A stretch of DNA of 41,224 bases from CAZJPS01 sp964548055 (GCA_964548055.1 CAZJPS010000003.1:1-41224); one strand, 5' to 3'; positions 22,626 through 31,060 are shown, counted from the stretch's first letter. Made by a program: numbers and translations. Notes: generated by a model from the sequence alone, not told the origin.

Positions 22626-24554
22626 ATGACAGAACAACAAGGAGGAGAGCGTGCATCCCCAAGTGGGCAGCGCTCATCGGAGACGGGAAATACACCCCGC
22701 CCACCATCCCAGCAAAAACCGGGGCAGCCCTTTCGACATAATAACCGGAGGAGACGCTTCCGAAGAAAACCACTATCACCTTCCGTTCCTTTCCAAGGAC
22801 CAAAGCCCATTCTTCCTACTGTAGGAGGAACTGCTTCCCCTGTTCCTGCGGCACAACCTGCCGTGGTACAGACGGGAGGAATACGCAAAGGAAACCTGCG
22901 CGTGTATCCGCTGGGAGGGTTTGAACAGGTAGGTCGTAACTGCTTCGTGATTGAAGTAGACGACGATATATATTTGATCGATCTAGGCCTTCAATTTCCA
23001 GATGAAGATATGTTGGGAATTGATTATTTGATTCCTGATATCTCCACACTCCGCGGGCGAGAGAATCGTATTAAAGCGGTTCTGTTCACGCATGGGCACC
23101 TAGACCACATTGGAGCAGCGCAGCATTTATTACCCGCTCTCCACTTTCCACCCTGCTACGGCACTCGCCTCACCATGGCATTTGTACGCAAGCGCCTGGA
23201 AGAGGAAAAGCTGAATGCCAAGGCACAGCTCAATACCGTAAACTTCCGTGAGAAAGTAAAAATTGGAAAAATTACTGTGGAATTCTTGCGTGTCACGCAC
23301 TCCATACCAGACTCAGCCGCCATTGCCGTGCACACTCCGTATGGGACGATCGTGCACACGGGTGACTTCAAGTTTGACCTCACTCCTATGAACGAACCGC
23401 CTGCGGATTTTCACCGCCTGGCTGAACTGGGAGATGAAGGAGTATTGGCCATTATTGCCGATTCCACCAACGCAACAAAACCCGGACACAGTAAAAGCGA
23501 GAAAGAAATCTCGCAGACACTCTTCGGTCTCATTCGTGATGCAAAAGGCAGAGTAATTATCTCTACCTTCAGTTCACTTTTGAATCGCCTTGAACAAGTG
23601 ATCGAACACGCACGCAGATTCAATCGCAAAGTATTTATTTCTGGCCGCAGCATGGAAGCCAACATCGATATCGCCCAGCAGCTGGGTTACATCAAGGCTC
23701 CACGGGGTCTCATCCGTAAGGTAAATCCTGCCATGGATAAGCTTCCGGATAGCGAAGTGCTTATCCTTACCACGGGTAGCCAAGGAGAAGAGGTGGCAGG
23801 CCTTGCCCGCATGGGCCTTGGTACACACCGTCACATCACTATTAAAAAGGGCGATACCGTCGTATTAAGCTCCAATCCTATTCTTGGAAACGAACGCGCC
23901 GTTGCAAAAGTGGTGAATAACCTCAATTTGCTGGGTGCACACGTAAAAACCAATCAGGAATTAGCACTGCATACAACGGGACACGGCTATCAGCAGGATC
24001 TCCTCCTCATGCACCGCCTTGTGCGTGCGCGCCATATCATTCCCGAACACGGTGAACCACACATGCGCTCTGCTCATGCAGATCTTGTGCGAGGAATTGG
24101 GTACCCAGAGAACCAAGTGCACCTCCTCGTGAACGGAGAAATTATTGAATTCGATGCGAAAGGTGATGCTAGGCGCAGTAAACAGAAAGTACCCTACCGC
24201 GATGTGATTATTGATGGACGCGGCTCTGCCGGTGAAGGCCAAAAGACTCTGGATGATCGCAAAATCATGAGTACCTCCGGGATGATTATCATCCTCTTTA
24301 AGGTGTACACCGATAGTAAGCGCTTGGTAGCCGATCCCGAAGTGCTCTCACGCGGGTTCCTGTATGGCTCGGAACAAACCGAGATCAGCCGAGAAATTAT
24401 TCAAACTTCACGCAAAGCCTACGAAGACGAACTGAACAGAGGTGAAAAGGATCGCAAAGCCCTCAAGCGAGCGATCACAGGTGCACTCTTCCGCTATTTC
24501 GATCGCAAGCTAGACCGCGAGCCGATGGTGATTCCACTTATGGTTGAGGTTTAA
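22626..24554 (+). CDS. rnj: Ribonuclease J
   Basis: Metallo-beta-lactamase/beta-CASP ribonuclease with endo- and 5' exonuclease activity, 642 residues. Residues 1-87 are a disordered extension rich in Gln, Pro, Arg (RRRRFRRKP), likely to bind RNA or a partner. The catalytic core starts at LRVYPLGGFEQVGRNCFVIE. Metal ligands are in THGHLDHIG (His156, His158, Asp160, His161), HTGDFKFD and later HGEPHMRSAHADL. The beta-CASP part has ADSTNATKPGHSKSE and SGRSM. The C-terminal domain is present. A TATATT hexamer ends 12 bases before the ATG. The stop codon is directly followed by a family B palindrome. Confidence 0.96.
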   Translation: MTEQQGGERASPSGQRSSETGNTPRPPSQQKPGQPFRHNNRRRRFRRKPLSPSVPFQGPKPILPTVGGTASPVPAAQPAVVQTGGIRKGNLRVYPLGGFEQVGRNCFVIEVDDDIYLIDLGLQFPDEDMLGIDYLIPDISTLRGRENRIKAVLFTHGHLDHIGAAQHLLPALHFPPCYGTRLTMAFVRKRLEEEKLNAKAQLNTVNFREKVKIGKITVEFLRVTHSIPDSAAIAVHTPYGTIVHTGDFKFDLTPMNEPPADFHRLAELGDEGVLAIIADSTNATKPGHSKSEKEISQTLFGLIRDAKGRVIISTFSSLLNRLEQVIEHARRFNRKVFISGRSMEANIDIAQQLGYIKAPRGLIRKVNPAMDKLPDSEVLILTTGSQGEEVAGLARMGLGTHRHITIKKGDTVVLSSNPILGNERAVAKVVNNLNLLGAHVKTNQELALHTTGHGYQQDLLLMHRLVRARHIIPEHGEPHMRSAHADLVRGIGYPENQVHLLVNGEIIEFDAKGDARRSKQKVPYRDVIIDGRGSAGEGQKTLDDRKIMSTSGMIIILFKVYTDSKRLVADPEVLSRGFLYGSEQTEISREIIQTSRKAYEDELNRGEKDRKALKRAITGALFRYFDRKLDREPMVIPLMVEV

Positions 24555-24648
24555 AGCGGACAAACGTTGTAAAGGTTTTAAAGGGGACAAAGGCCTAAAA
24601 ACTTTTGTCCCTCTTGTCACTTTTATCCCCTTTGTCCCCTTTTCAAGG
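24555..24648. repeat. Palindromic short-unit array, family B (9-base unit)
   Basis: Begins at the rnj stop codon. Left arm CGGACAAAC, GTTGTAAAG, GTTTTAAAG, GGGACAAAG. Right arm CTTTTGTCC, CTCTTGTCA, CTTTTATCC, CCTTTGTCC, CCTTTTCAA. Confidence 0.9.
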
Positions 24649-24663
24649 TAATCTGCAAAAGCC

Positions 24664-25308
24664 ATGCACTACTCCGCCCTCCTCTTCGATCTCGACGGCA
24701 CTCTTATAGATACCATCAGCCTCTACAAACAGGCCGTGATGCAAGCACTGAAAGAAATTAATATCAAAACAACGCACGAAGAATTTTATGAGTGGTACAC
24801 CACCCCCATTCACTTAACCGAGATCCTTGCTCGGCATAGGCTGACAGAAAAAGATGTGCCAAGCGTTCGTGCGCGCAGAGATGAAATTTACATCGACTTA
24901 CTACGCACAAAATCCCAGTGGATTCCAGGCGCTCAAGAGCTCATGAAGTCTCTACCCTCGGTTCCTTTAGGATTGGTCACCACCTCTTGGATGACCTACG
25001 TAAACGCCATTGATGAGCACTTAGATATCAAAAAAAACTTTTCTGCGATCGTCACTGTAGACGACACAGGCAATTTATCGAAGCCTCATCCGCATCCGTT
25101 ACTACTTGCTGCGGACAGGCTTGGAGTGAATCCAACAGAATGCCTCTACATTGGCGACCAACTGTTCGACATCAAGGCTGCACATGCAGCAGGCATGGAG
25201 TGCTTCGCCGTGAAAGGAGAGTGGTCTCCAAAAGACATTGAGAGGCATGGTGCTGAACTTGTGGTGGGGAGACCGGATGAGCTGATTGGGTACTTGAAGA
25301 AAATTTAA
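24664..25308 (+). CDS. HAD-superfamily phosphatase (phosphoglycolate phosphatase / phosphomutase-like)
   Basis: 214 residues. HAD motif I is LFDLDGTLIDT (nucleophile Asp9, acid Asp11), followed by an alpha-helical C1 cap (about 15-85), motif II LVTTSW, motif III lysine in SKPHPHPLL and motif IV YIGDQLFDIKAAHAAG. This matches Gph/YjjG/beta-phosphoglucomutase-type enzymes. The substrate cannot be assigned. The ATG at 24664 starts 15 bases after the family B array. It ends close to a GC-rich palindrome that also gives a terminator-like hairpin. Confidence 0.92.
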   Translation: MHYSALLFDLDGTLIDTISLYKQAVMQALKEINIKTTHEEFYEWYTTPIHLTEILARHRLTEKDVPSVRARRDEIYIDLLRTKSQWIPGAQELMKSLPSVPLGLVTTSWMTYVNAIDEHLDIKKNFSAIVTVDDTGNLSKPHPHPLLLAADRLGVNPTECLYIGDQLFDIKAAHAAGMECFAVKGEWSPKDIERHGAELVVGRPDELIGYLKKI

Positions 25309-25374
25309 AGCACCATCTAAGCGTGTCACGCTGAACTTTGCGGGCGATACGCGGGAGGAAGTATTTCTCGTATT

Positions 25375-25468
25375 CCCCCACCCTAACCCTCCCCCTCGGG
25401 GGAGGGAATGTTTTTGTTTGTTTTAAAAATCTCCCTTCCCCCGTGGGGAAAGGGCCGGGGATGGGGGT
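25375..25468. repeat. GC-rich palindromic array, family C (6-base unit)
   Basis: Left arm CCCCCA, CCCTAA, CCCTCC, CCCTCG. Right arm GGGGAA, AGGGCC, GGGGAT, GGGGGT. It lies between convergent genes. Elements of similar sequence are widespread in bacterial intergenic regions. Confidence 0.85.
25387..25420 (+). terminator. Terminator-like hairpin after the HAD gene
   Basis: CCCTCCCCC / GGGGGAGGG stem inside the family C array, followed by AATGTTTTTGTTTG. Confidence 0.6.
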
Positions 25469-25505
25469 ATTCTGAGGAATTACTTCACCATAACTAGTGA
25501 CCCTA

Positions 25506-26795
25506 TTATCCCTTCACAGTCCTCACTGCCTTCCCCTTCACCTCCCACCCCTCATACGGGGTCCACCCACATTTACTGTGTAGATCTTTGCCGCGAATAG
25601 TCCATGAAACATTTGGATCAACCAAGATGAAATCGCAAAGCGAACCTTCCGCGACATCATTTTTTCTGAGTGAGAAAATGCGATTGGGATTTTGGAAGCA
25701 CAGCCGAAGGATATCTGTTGGCTTCAGTTTTGTAAGCAGCAATGGAAGCATCGTCTCCACTCCTGGTACTCCACTGGGTGCCTCCAAAGGATTTTTCGCC
25801 TTCTTCTCTTCGAAGGTATGTGGCGCATGATCGGTCGAAATACAGTCGACGGTGCCATCCGCTACCCCTTCCCACAGAGCGTCTTGATGCCCCTTGGTGC
25901 GAAGCGGCGGGTTCATTTTTCCAAGCGTTCCAAGCGTCTTGTAGTCATCCGTTGTGAGGAACAAATGATGTGGTGCCACTTCACAAGTCACACCCAAACC
26001 TTCCTTCTTTGCCTCTCGCACAAGCTCAATTCCTTGCTTGGTAGACAAGTGGGCAACATGCAGATGTGTGCCGTGTATGCGAGCCAGAGCGATAGCATCC
26101 GTAATAGACTTCTCCTCGGATTCAGGTGGCCTCATTTTAGAATGAGCACTCACATCACTTTCCACTTTCCACTTTTCACTTTCAACTTTATTCATCGAAG
26201 CATCCTCGCAATGGCACACGACCGTAACGCCGAGTTCCGCACACACCTTAAAAGCCTCATCCAAAATTTCTCCATCAATTTTCTGATCCCCCGTAGAGTG
26301 ATCGAGGTACAGTTTTACGCCGCAACACTGTTTTTTCAGCCTCTGGAGTTCCGCCGAGTCTCCGGTCCATAGTTCTCGTAGGGCAACGAGGTGAACTGCT
26401 TTGGTCACCCCGAAGAAGAACCTGATATCGCACCCGCTTATCTCCTGTGCCCTTCGTACTTTATCTGCCAGCGCTGCAACTGTAACAGTGGGTGGGATGG
26501 TATTAGGCATCTCACACACCGTCGTTACACCTCCTGCAAGCGCACTCATTGCTTCTGTTTTCATGGAGGCTTTGTACTCTAATCCTGGTTCGCGGAAGTG
26601 GACATGACAATCGATCAGTCCCGGCATAATGAGAAGTCCGGTTGCATTAATAACTTCCAAAGTTGAAAGTTGAAAGTTGAAAGTTGAAAGTTCGGACGTG
26701 ATAGATGTGATGGTGCCGTCTTCGATTAAAATATCTACCTGTCGCTCTTCTTGAGAGTTCACGAGTGTGCCGTTTTGGATGAGGAAATTTTTCAT
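25506..26795 (-). CDS. pyrC: Dihydroorotase (class I type)
   Basis: Zinc amidohydrolase that cyclises carbamoyl aspartate in pyrimidine synthesis, 429 residues. Metal and active-site motifs: DCHVHFREPG, the bridging Lys in GVKLYLD, CHCED, HVAHLST, and CISTDHAPH, all intact. Two segments are encoded by family A heptamer repeats. One near residues 35-46 (ELSTFNFQLSTLEV) lies in the N-terminal beta-sandwich. The other near 202-214 (KVESEKWKVESD) lies in the loop after HCED, where relatives carry an unrelated charged loop of similar length before PSAHLKIRPPE. It overlaps pyrB by four bases (ATGA), so the two are translationally coupled as pyrB-pyrC. No Shine-Dalgarno sequence precedes the ATG. 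Confidence 0.96.
   Translation of the reverse strand: MKNFLIQNGTLVNSQEERQVDILIEDGTITSITSELSTFNFQLSTLEVINATGLLIMPGLIDCHVHFREPGLEYKASMKTEAMSALAGGVTTVCEMPNTIPPTVTVAALADKVRRAQEISGCDIRFFFGVTKAVHLVALRELWTGDSAELQRLKKQCCGVKLYLDHSTGDQKIDGEILDEAFKVCAELGVTVVCHCEDASMNKVESEKWKVESDVSAHSKMRPPESEEKSITDAIALARIHGTHLHVAHLSTKQGIELVREAKKEGLGVTCEVAPHHLFLTTDDYKTLGTLGKMNPPLRTKGHQDALWEGVADGTVDCISTDHAPHTFEEKKAKNPLEAPSGVPGVETMLPLLLTKLKPTDILRLCFQNPNRIFSLRKNDVAEGSLCDFILVDPNVSWTIRGKDLHSKCGWTPYEGWEVKGKAVRTVKG
26155..26190. repeat. Short-unit repeat, family A, inside pyrC (copy 1)
   Basis: Heptamers TTCCACT, TTCCACT, TTTCACT, TTCAACT on the plus strand, encoding VESEKWKVES on the minus strand. Confidence 0.85.
26660..26692. 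repeat. Short-unit repeat, family A, inside pyrC (copy 2)
   Basis: Four nearly perfect GTTGAAA heptamers. On the minus strand they encode LSTFNFQLST. Confidence 0.9.
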
Positions 26796-27709
26796 GCTTT
26801 CCCGAGAAGCATAGCAAGAACTGCCATGCGTACGGGAACACCATTACGAGCCTGACGGAAATAGGCTGCGTTGGGGAGGGCATCTACTTCTTCCGCAATT
26901 TCACCCACTCGAGGAAGCGGATGCATCACAATTGCTTTTCTGCCTTTCACATGATCCGCTTTCAGAATGTATTGGAGCTTGAGACGCTCGTATTCTGCTG
27001 GATCTGCGAAGCGTTCCTTTTGAACACGCGTCATATAAATTACATCAGCATCAAGCCCTGCATCTATCGTATCTGCTTGCGTAAAATCGATATTTTTTTC
27101 TTTCAGGAAGCTCGTTACCTTCTCTGGCATGGTAAGTTCCTTGGGCGCGATGAGAGTGAAGCGAACACCAGGATAAAGACCTAGAAGAAAACAGAGCGAG
27201 TGCACGGTACGGCCGTACCGCAGATCCCCCACCATTGCGATATGTACGCCATCTAATTTCTTGCACTCTTTCTTGATCGTATAAAGATCCAACAGTGCCT
27301 GAGTAGGATGCTGACCTGGGCCATCACCGGCATTAATGAAGGGAACTGGACACACAGTGATTGCGCGGTCGGCACTTCCCTGCTCGGGGTGCCGCATCGC
27401 AATGATGTCCGCATATCCACCCACCATCATCATCGTGTCTTCAATCGTCTCTCCTTTATAGAGTGAGCTGAATTGGAATCCATCGGCTGTAATTACCTGG
27501 CCTCCAAGCCGGAGCATGGCAGTTTCAAAGCTGAGGCGCGTGCGCGTGCTTGGCTCGTAAAAGAGTGCGGCGAGGATTTTGCCTGCGAGAAGGTCACTTC
27601 CTCCTTTCTTCAGCACCTTCTCCATGGTAGCCGCCTCTGCCAAAATAGCGTCCGTATCACTGCGCGAGAGCTGCTTAGTGGACGTGAGGTGACGGAAGCT
27701 TAAGGGCAT
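26792..27709 (-). CDS. pyrB: Aspartate carbamoyltransferase, catalytic subunit
   Basis: Transfers carbamoyl phosphate to aspartate, the committed step of pyrimidine synthesis, 305 residues, normal length. Carbamoyl phosphate motif PSTRTRLSFE, then GDGPGQHPTQALLD, DLRYGRTVHSL, the 240s loop region VQKERF and HPLPRVGEI. No regulatory subunit gene pyrI is adjacent, so a trimeric unregulated enzyme is likely. The start MPLSFRHLTSTKQL fits the family. pyrC follows with a four-base overlap. The promoter is not clear. It shares a 186-base divergent gap with the flippase gene. Confidence 0.97.
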   Translation of the reverse strand: MPLSFRHLTSTKQLSRSDTDAILAEAATMEKVLKKGGSDLLAGKILAALFYEPSTRTRLSFETAMLRLGGQVITADGFQFSSLYKGETIEDTMMMVGGYADIIAMRHPEQGSADRAITVCPVPFINAGDGPGQHPTQALLDLYTIKKECKKLDGVHIAMVGDLRYGRTVHSLCFLLGLYPGVRFTLIAPKELTMPEKVTSFLKEKNIDFTQADTIDAGLDADVIYMTRVQKERFADPAEYERLKLQYILKADHVKGRKAIVMHPLPRVGEIAEEVDALPNAAYFRQARNGVPVRMAVLAMLLGKA

Positions 27710-27751
27710 TGATCCTGTGTATGTTACTGCAATAATAGAGGAATGTCCACT

Positions 27752-27880
27752 GAGGATTCAGAGGAATCAGACGAAACAGAAGAGCCAGAGGATACGTAAT
27801 TATTCTCCTCAGTAACTGCCGTATAGTTTCTACAGTGAATCCTCTGATTCGTCTGAGTCCTCTGCTTCTTCCAATTCCTC
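27752..27880. repeat. Palindromic short-unit array, family H (9-base unit), with a promoter in its loop
   Basis: Left arm 27752-27794: GAGGATTCA, GAGGAATCA, GACGAAACA, GAAGAGCCA. Right arm 27836-27880 is the reverse complement of the same units (GAGGATTCA, GACGAATCA, GAGGACTCA, GAAGAAGCA). The loop 27795-27835 contains the TATAGT hexamer of the flippase gene. Confidence 0.9.
27822..27827 (+). promoter_or_regulatory. -10 element (TATAGT) of the flippase gene
   Basis: TATAGT in the loop of the family H palindrome. Transcription would start near 27834 and the leader would carry the right arm. Confidence 0.45.
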
Positions 27881-27895
27881 ATCTACAATCCCCTC

Positions 27896-29347
27896 ATGTC
27901 CACTCGCCAAGTCGCTTCCTCCACCCTCTGGCAAATTGCGAGCCAGGTCACCATGGCCGCTCTTTCTATTGTGACAGTGAAGATGGTAGCAAATGGGCTC
28001 AGTAAGGAACTGGCTGGGGAGTACAACACGGCTTACGGGTATCTGCAAATTTTTGGAATCCTCGCAGATTTTGGGTTGTATGCGGTTGCGGTGCGTGAAG
28101 TGAGCAAGGCAAAGGATAAAGAGCGGATGCTGGGAACCCTCTTTTTGCTGCGCTTCATCATCCTTCTCCTCTCTCTTGGAAGTGCACTCATGATTGCATG
28201 GGCCATTCCCCAGTGGAGAGGCACACCCCTCTCGCTTGGCATTACCATCGCAGTACTTGTTCCATTCTTTACTCTCCTTGCGGGAATGCTTCGCACCGTA
28301 TTTCAGGTGAGCTATAGAATGCACTACGTATTCATTGCAGAAGTGATTCAACGCATTGTGACTGTTGCTCTTACTGGCTTGATCCTTCTCTATGGAATCC
28401 GTTTTTCCACAGATGAAAGGGTGTACTACCTGTTCCTTGCTTTTGGAGGAGTGGGCGCTTTTGTGCTTCTCGTCTTGAGCGTGTTCTATGCGAGCAAAGT
28501 TTTCTTGCCCCGCATCAATTGGGACCCCCAGCTCATGCGCCATATTCTTATCCTGGCGGCTCCCTACGGAATTGCATTTTTGTGCACGGCTCTCTATAGG
28601 CAATTTGATGTGACTCTCATTGGCATCCTGCGCCCAGACCACGATATTCAGAATGCCTACTACGGCTTTGTGCAGAGAGCGATGGATATGGCGTACCTGT
28701 TCCCTACTTTTTTGCTTAATTCCACTCTACCAATTCTGAGCGAGCGTGACTCCAGAGGGGAAGATACTCGTGATTTTTTGGGAACAATTTTCTTTGTAGT
28801 TCTACTCATTGGCATGACGGCATTCCTCTTCTCCTCGCTGTGGGCACGCCCACTCATGCAGCTCCTCACAACGGATAGCTACTTAAGTACTGCTACTCAT
28901 GCTGGCTCCGATAGCGTATTGCAACTCCTGAGTATTTCCATGCTCATGAACTGCATCATTGTGTTTTGCTTTTATTGTCTTCTCACTCGCCATGCCTGGA
29001 AGCCACTTGTGGCGACACTCCTTGTAGGAGTAGTTATTTCCCTTGCCTGCAATCTTGCGCTCATTCCGGGCCTCGGCTTCATGGGTGCCACCATTACTTC
29101 TGTTGTTGTACATTCCACTCTCGCTGCTCTGCTCCTACCGCAAACCCTTCGCGTCTTTCCTCTCAGGCTTTCGGCAGTGCACGTACGGCAGCTAGCACTA
29201 TATGGAGTTGGCCTTTGCTCGATTCTGTTTCTCCTCAAACCATTTTTGCTCAGTTCTCCTCTTACAGCCTTCTGCATGTGTATTGCAATTATTGGGATGG
29301 GTTCACTTGCATACGGCACAGGAATTCTGCGCACTTTAAAACAATAG
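27896..29347 (+). CDS. Polysaccharide flippase, MOP superfamily (Wzx-like)
   Basis: Integral membrane protein of 483 residues, about 12-14 membrane helices throughout, e.g. FIILLLSLGSALMIAWAIP, FVLLVLSVFYASKVF, FVVLLIGMTAFLFSSLWARP and FCMCIAIIGMGSLAYGTGIL. The N-terminal STLWQIASQVTMAALSIVTV and the repeated helix-bundle pattern fit lipid-linked oligosaccharide flippases of the RfbX/Wzx/MATE group. It would export the product started by an enzyme such as the sugar transferase at 376-1725. The frame is closed by a TGA upstream, so the start is ATG 27896. The following gene has its own promoter. Confidence 0.88.
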   Translation: MSTRQVASSTLWQIASQVTMAALSIVTVKMVANGLSKELAGEYNTAYGYLQIFGILADFGLYAVAVREVSKAKDKERMLGTLFLLRFIILLLSLGSALMIAWAIPQWRGTPLSLGITIAVLVPFFTLLAGMLRTVFQVSYRMHYVFIAEVIQRIVTVALTGLILLYGIRFSTDERVYYLFLAFGGVGAFVLLVLSVFYASKVFLPRINWDPQLMRHILILAAPYGIAFLCTALYRQFDVTLIGILRPDHDIQNAYYGFVQRAMDMAYLFPTFLLNSTLPILSERDSRGEDTRDFLGTIFFVVLLIGMTAFLFSSLWARPLMQLLTTDSYLSTATHAGSDSVLQLLSISMLMNCIIVFCFYCLLTRHAWKPLVATLLVGVVISLACNLALIPGLGFMGATITSVVVHSTLAALLLPQTLRVFPLRLSAVHVRQLALYGVGLCSILFLLKPFLLSSPLTAFCMCIAIIGMGSLAYGTGILRTLKQ

Positions 29348-29355
29348 ATGTTTGC

Positions 29356-29361
29356 TATACT
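29356..29361 (+). promoter_or_regulatory. Extended -10 (TGCTATACT), leaderless spacing
   Basis: TATACT ends eight bases before the ATG at 29370. This decides that start over the upstream in-frame TTG. Confidence 0.7.
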
Positions 29362-29369
29362 CATTTCCT

Positions 29370-30146
29370 ATGCACGCACGTTTCCGATCTCTCTGGCCCA
29401 TCATCACACTGCTCTGCATGGGGTTCTTCCCACTCATCGTATCTGCAACACCTGTATCAAATGTGCAGGCAGTCTTTCGAGATGGCCAGATACATGTGCG
29501 CTGGGATCCTCAGGCTGGATCTGATGTTTCCTATTACAACGTGTACTACGGAACCAAATCCATCCTAGAGAATGGCGGCACATACGATGATTTTGAAAGG
29601 ACAAGCGCAGCGAACACGGAGTTCATTCTCACAAACATTCCATCCTCTCCTTCGGTATTTATTGCAGTGCTTCCTGTGGATAAGAATGGAAAAGAAATGA
29701 ACGCATTTACAGACGAAGTGATGGTGGACTTGCAAAAAGAATCTCCTCCACAAGATGTTTCAAACCTTGAAGCCAAATCAGAACCTGCAAACAATGGGAG
29801 TTATTTGGTAGTGACAGCATGGTCTTTACCGGGAGACACATCTGATATTGCAAGCATCCGGGTAACGCCTGAATGGAATGGCGAAAAAGGGGCGGCACAA
29901 ATACTACAAAAAGATGCGACGTTCGTGCGCTGGAAAGGCATGCTTCCAGGAACGCTGCGCATCACGGTGAATACTGTCTCTCGCTCGGGTGTTGTATCAA
30001 AAGGTGTGACTACTTCGCTCACACTCAAACCCTTTGCACTAGGTAATGGTCTGGCCCCTAGTGGCGCCGGCGTGCTCACAGTATTTTTAATGGCAGGAAG
30101 CATTGCAGGATGGGCTTCTATCCGGAGGCACGAACAATTGTCTTAG
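29370..30146 (+). CDS. Secreted/anchored protein with FN3-like domains
   Basis: 258 residues. The signal peptide MHARFRSLWPIITLLCMGFF is followed by a cut near VSA-TPV. The first extracellular domain (about 30-125) looks like a fibronectin type III fold (VSNVQAVFRDGQIHVRWDP, VSYYNVYYGTK, NTEFILTNIPSSPSVFIAVLPVDKNGKE). A second, more divergent beta domain follows (about 130-220). A C-terminal hydrophobic segment (GAGVLTVFLMAGSIAGWASI) and a basic tail anchor it in the membrane. Function unknown. Adhesion or envelope organisation is plausible from the fold. It lies 22 bases after the flippase stop. Confidence 0.75.
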   Translation: MHARFRSLWPIITLLCMGFFPLIVSATPVSNVQAVFRDGQIHVRWDPQAGSDVSYYNVYYGTKSILENGGTYDDFERTSAANTEFILTNIPSSPSVFIAVLPVDKNGKEMNAFTDEVMVDLQKESPPQDVSNLEAKSEPANNGSYLVVTAWSLPGDTSDIASIRVTPEWNGEKGAAQILQKDATFVRWKGMLPGTLRITVNTVSRSGVVSKGVTTSLTLKPFALGNGLAPSGAGVLTVFLMAGSIAGWASIRRHEQLS

Positions 30147-30174
30147 CGGGGCGACAGGAGCATGCTTACTCACC

Positions 30175-31017
30175 ATGAAGAAAAAGCCATATGCTTTTCT
30201 TTGGCTTGTAATCAGTGCAGTGGAAATACTGCTCATCCTCTTCTGTGTGCGCGAACTCTCCGTGGGTGCAAATGGGCACTTGTCCGTTCGGGTGTTGGAT
30301 GTTGGGCAGGGCGACTCCATTTTGCTACGAAGCCCTTCTGGCAAGCAGGTGCTTATAGATGGCGGCCCCGATCTCACCACGCTCACACGCCTCGCAGAGA
30401 ACATGCCGTTTCTGGATCGTACGATTGAGCTCCTTGTGCTCACACATCCCGACCTCGATCACTTCGCATCTTTCCCAGAAATTCTCAGACGGTACAAAGT
30501 GGAAAGGGTATTGATGACAGGCATAGAAAAGAGCGATGCGAGGTACCAAGAACTTCTTTCTCTCATAAAACAAAAGAGGGCTGCCGTGATCCTTGCCGAC
30601 CCATCCAAAGATATTGATCTGGGAGATGGAGTGGTACTTGATGTGGTGTGGCCCAAGGCTGGGTTACTGGGAGTGAGGCCTCCGGATACCAACGATACAG
30701 GCATCGTTCTCCGCGCCCTCTATAAAGGTCAGAGTATTTTGTTTACCGCTGATATAGAAAAGAAAGCGGAGGAGGCACTCCTTAAAACCGGAGCGGACAT
30801 TGATGCAGACATCATCAAAGTTGGGCACCACGGCAGTCGTACCTCTTCCTCTACAGGCTTCCTTCTCGCTGTCACTCCAAAGCTAGCCCTGATTTCAGCG
30901 GGTAGGGATAACAGCTACGGCCACCCTCATGCGGATGTTATGGAGCGCTACCGCTATTTTCATATTCCCGTAAGAGTGACGGCACATGAGGGCACACTCG
31001 CCATAGAATTGGAGTAG
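30175..31017 (+). CDS. ComEC-type metallo-beta-lactamase hydrolase with membrane anchor
   Basis: 280 residues. The start is set at ATG 30175, which gives a basic N-terminus and one membrane segment (AFLWLVISAVEILLILFCVR). The rest is a single metallo-beta-lactamase domain of the ComEC/Rec2 C-terminal type: VLDVGQGDSILLRSPSGKQV, IDGGPD, THPDLDHFA, the TNDTGIVLRALYKGQSILFTAD strand block and KVGHHGSRTSSS...SAGRDNSYGHP. In ComEC this domain accompanies a DNA channel and may degrade the non-transported strand. Here the channel part is missing, so a role in DNA uptake or extracellular nucleotide use is only a guess. It may be cotranscribed with the preceding gene (28-base gap). Confidence 0.85.
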   Translation: MKKKPYAFLWLVISAVEILLILFCVRELSVGANGHLSVRVLDVGQGDSILLRSPSGKQVLIDGGPDLTTLTRLAENMPFLDRTIELLVLTHPDLDHFASFPEILRRYKVERVLMTGIEKSDARYQELLSLIKQKRAAVILADPSKDIDLGDGVVLDVVWPKAGLLGVRPPDTNDTGIVLRALYKGQSILFTADIEKKAEEALLKTGADIDADIIKVGHHGSRTSSSTGFLLAVTPKLALISAGRDNSYGHPHADVMERYRYFHIPVRVTAHEGTLAIELE

Positions 31018-31060
31018 TCCGTTTGCCTCGTTAGGCCTGGTATTCCTCTACTGTAAGCCG

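Noticed and set aside
25692..26372. 226-residue open frame on the plus strand
   Set aside because: Antisense shadow of pyrC, which has intact catalytic motifs.
27743..27799. 18-residue acidic leaderless ORF (MSTEDSEESDETEEPEDT)
   Set aside because: It is simply the left arm of the 9-base-unit palindrome. The opposite arm encodes a similar acidic peptide on the other strand, so the coding potential follows from the repeat.
27830..28642. 270-residue open frame on the minus strand
   Set aside because: Antisense to the flippase gene with low-complexity charged composition; a shadow frame.
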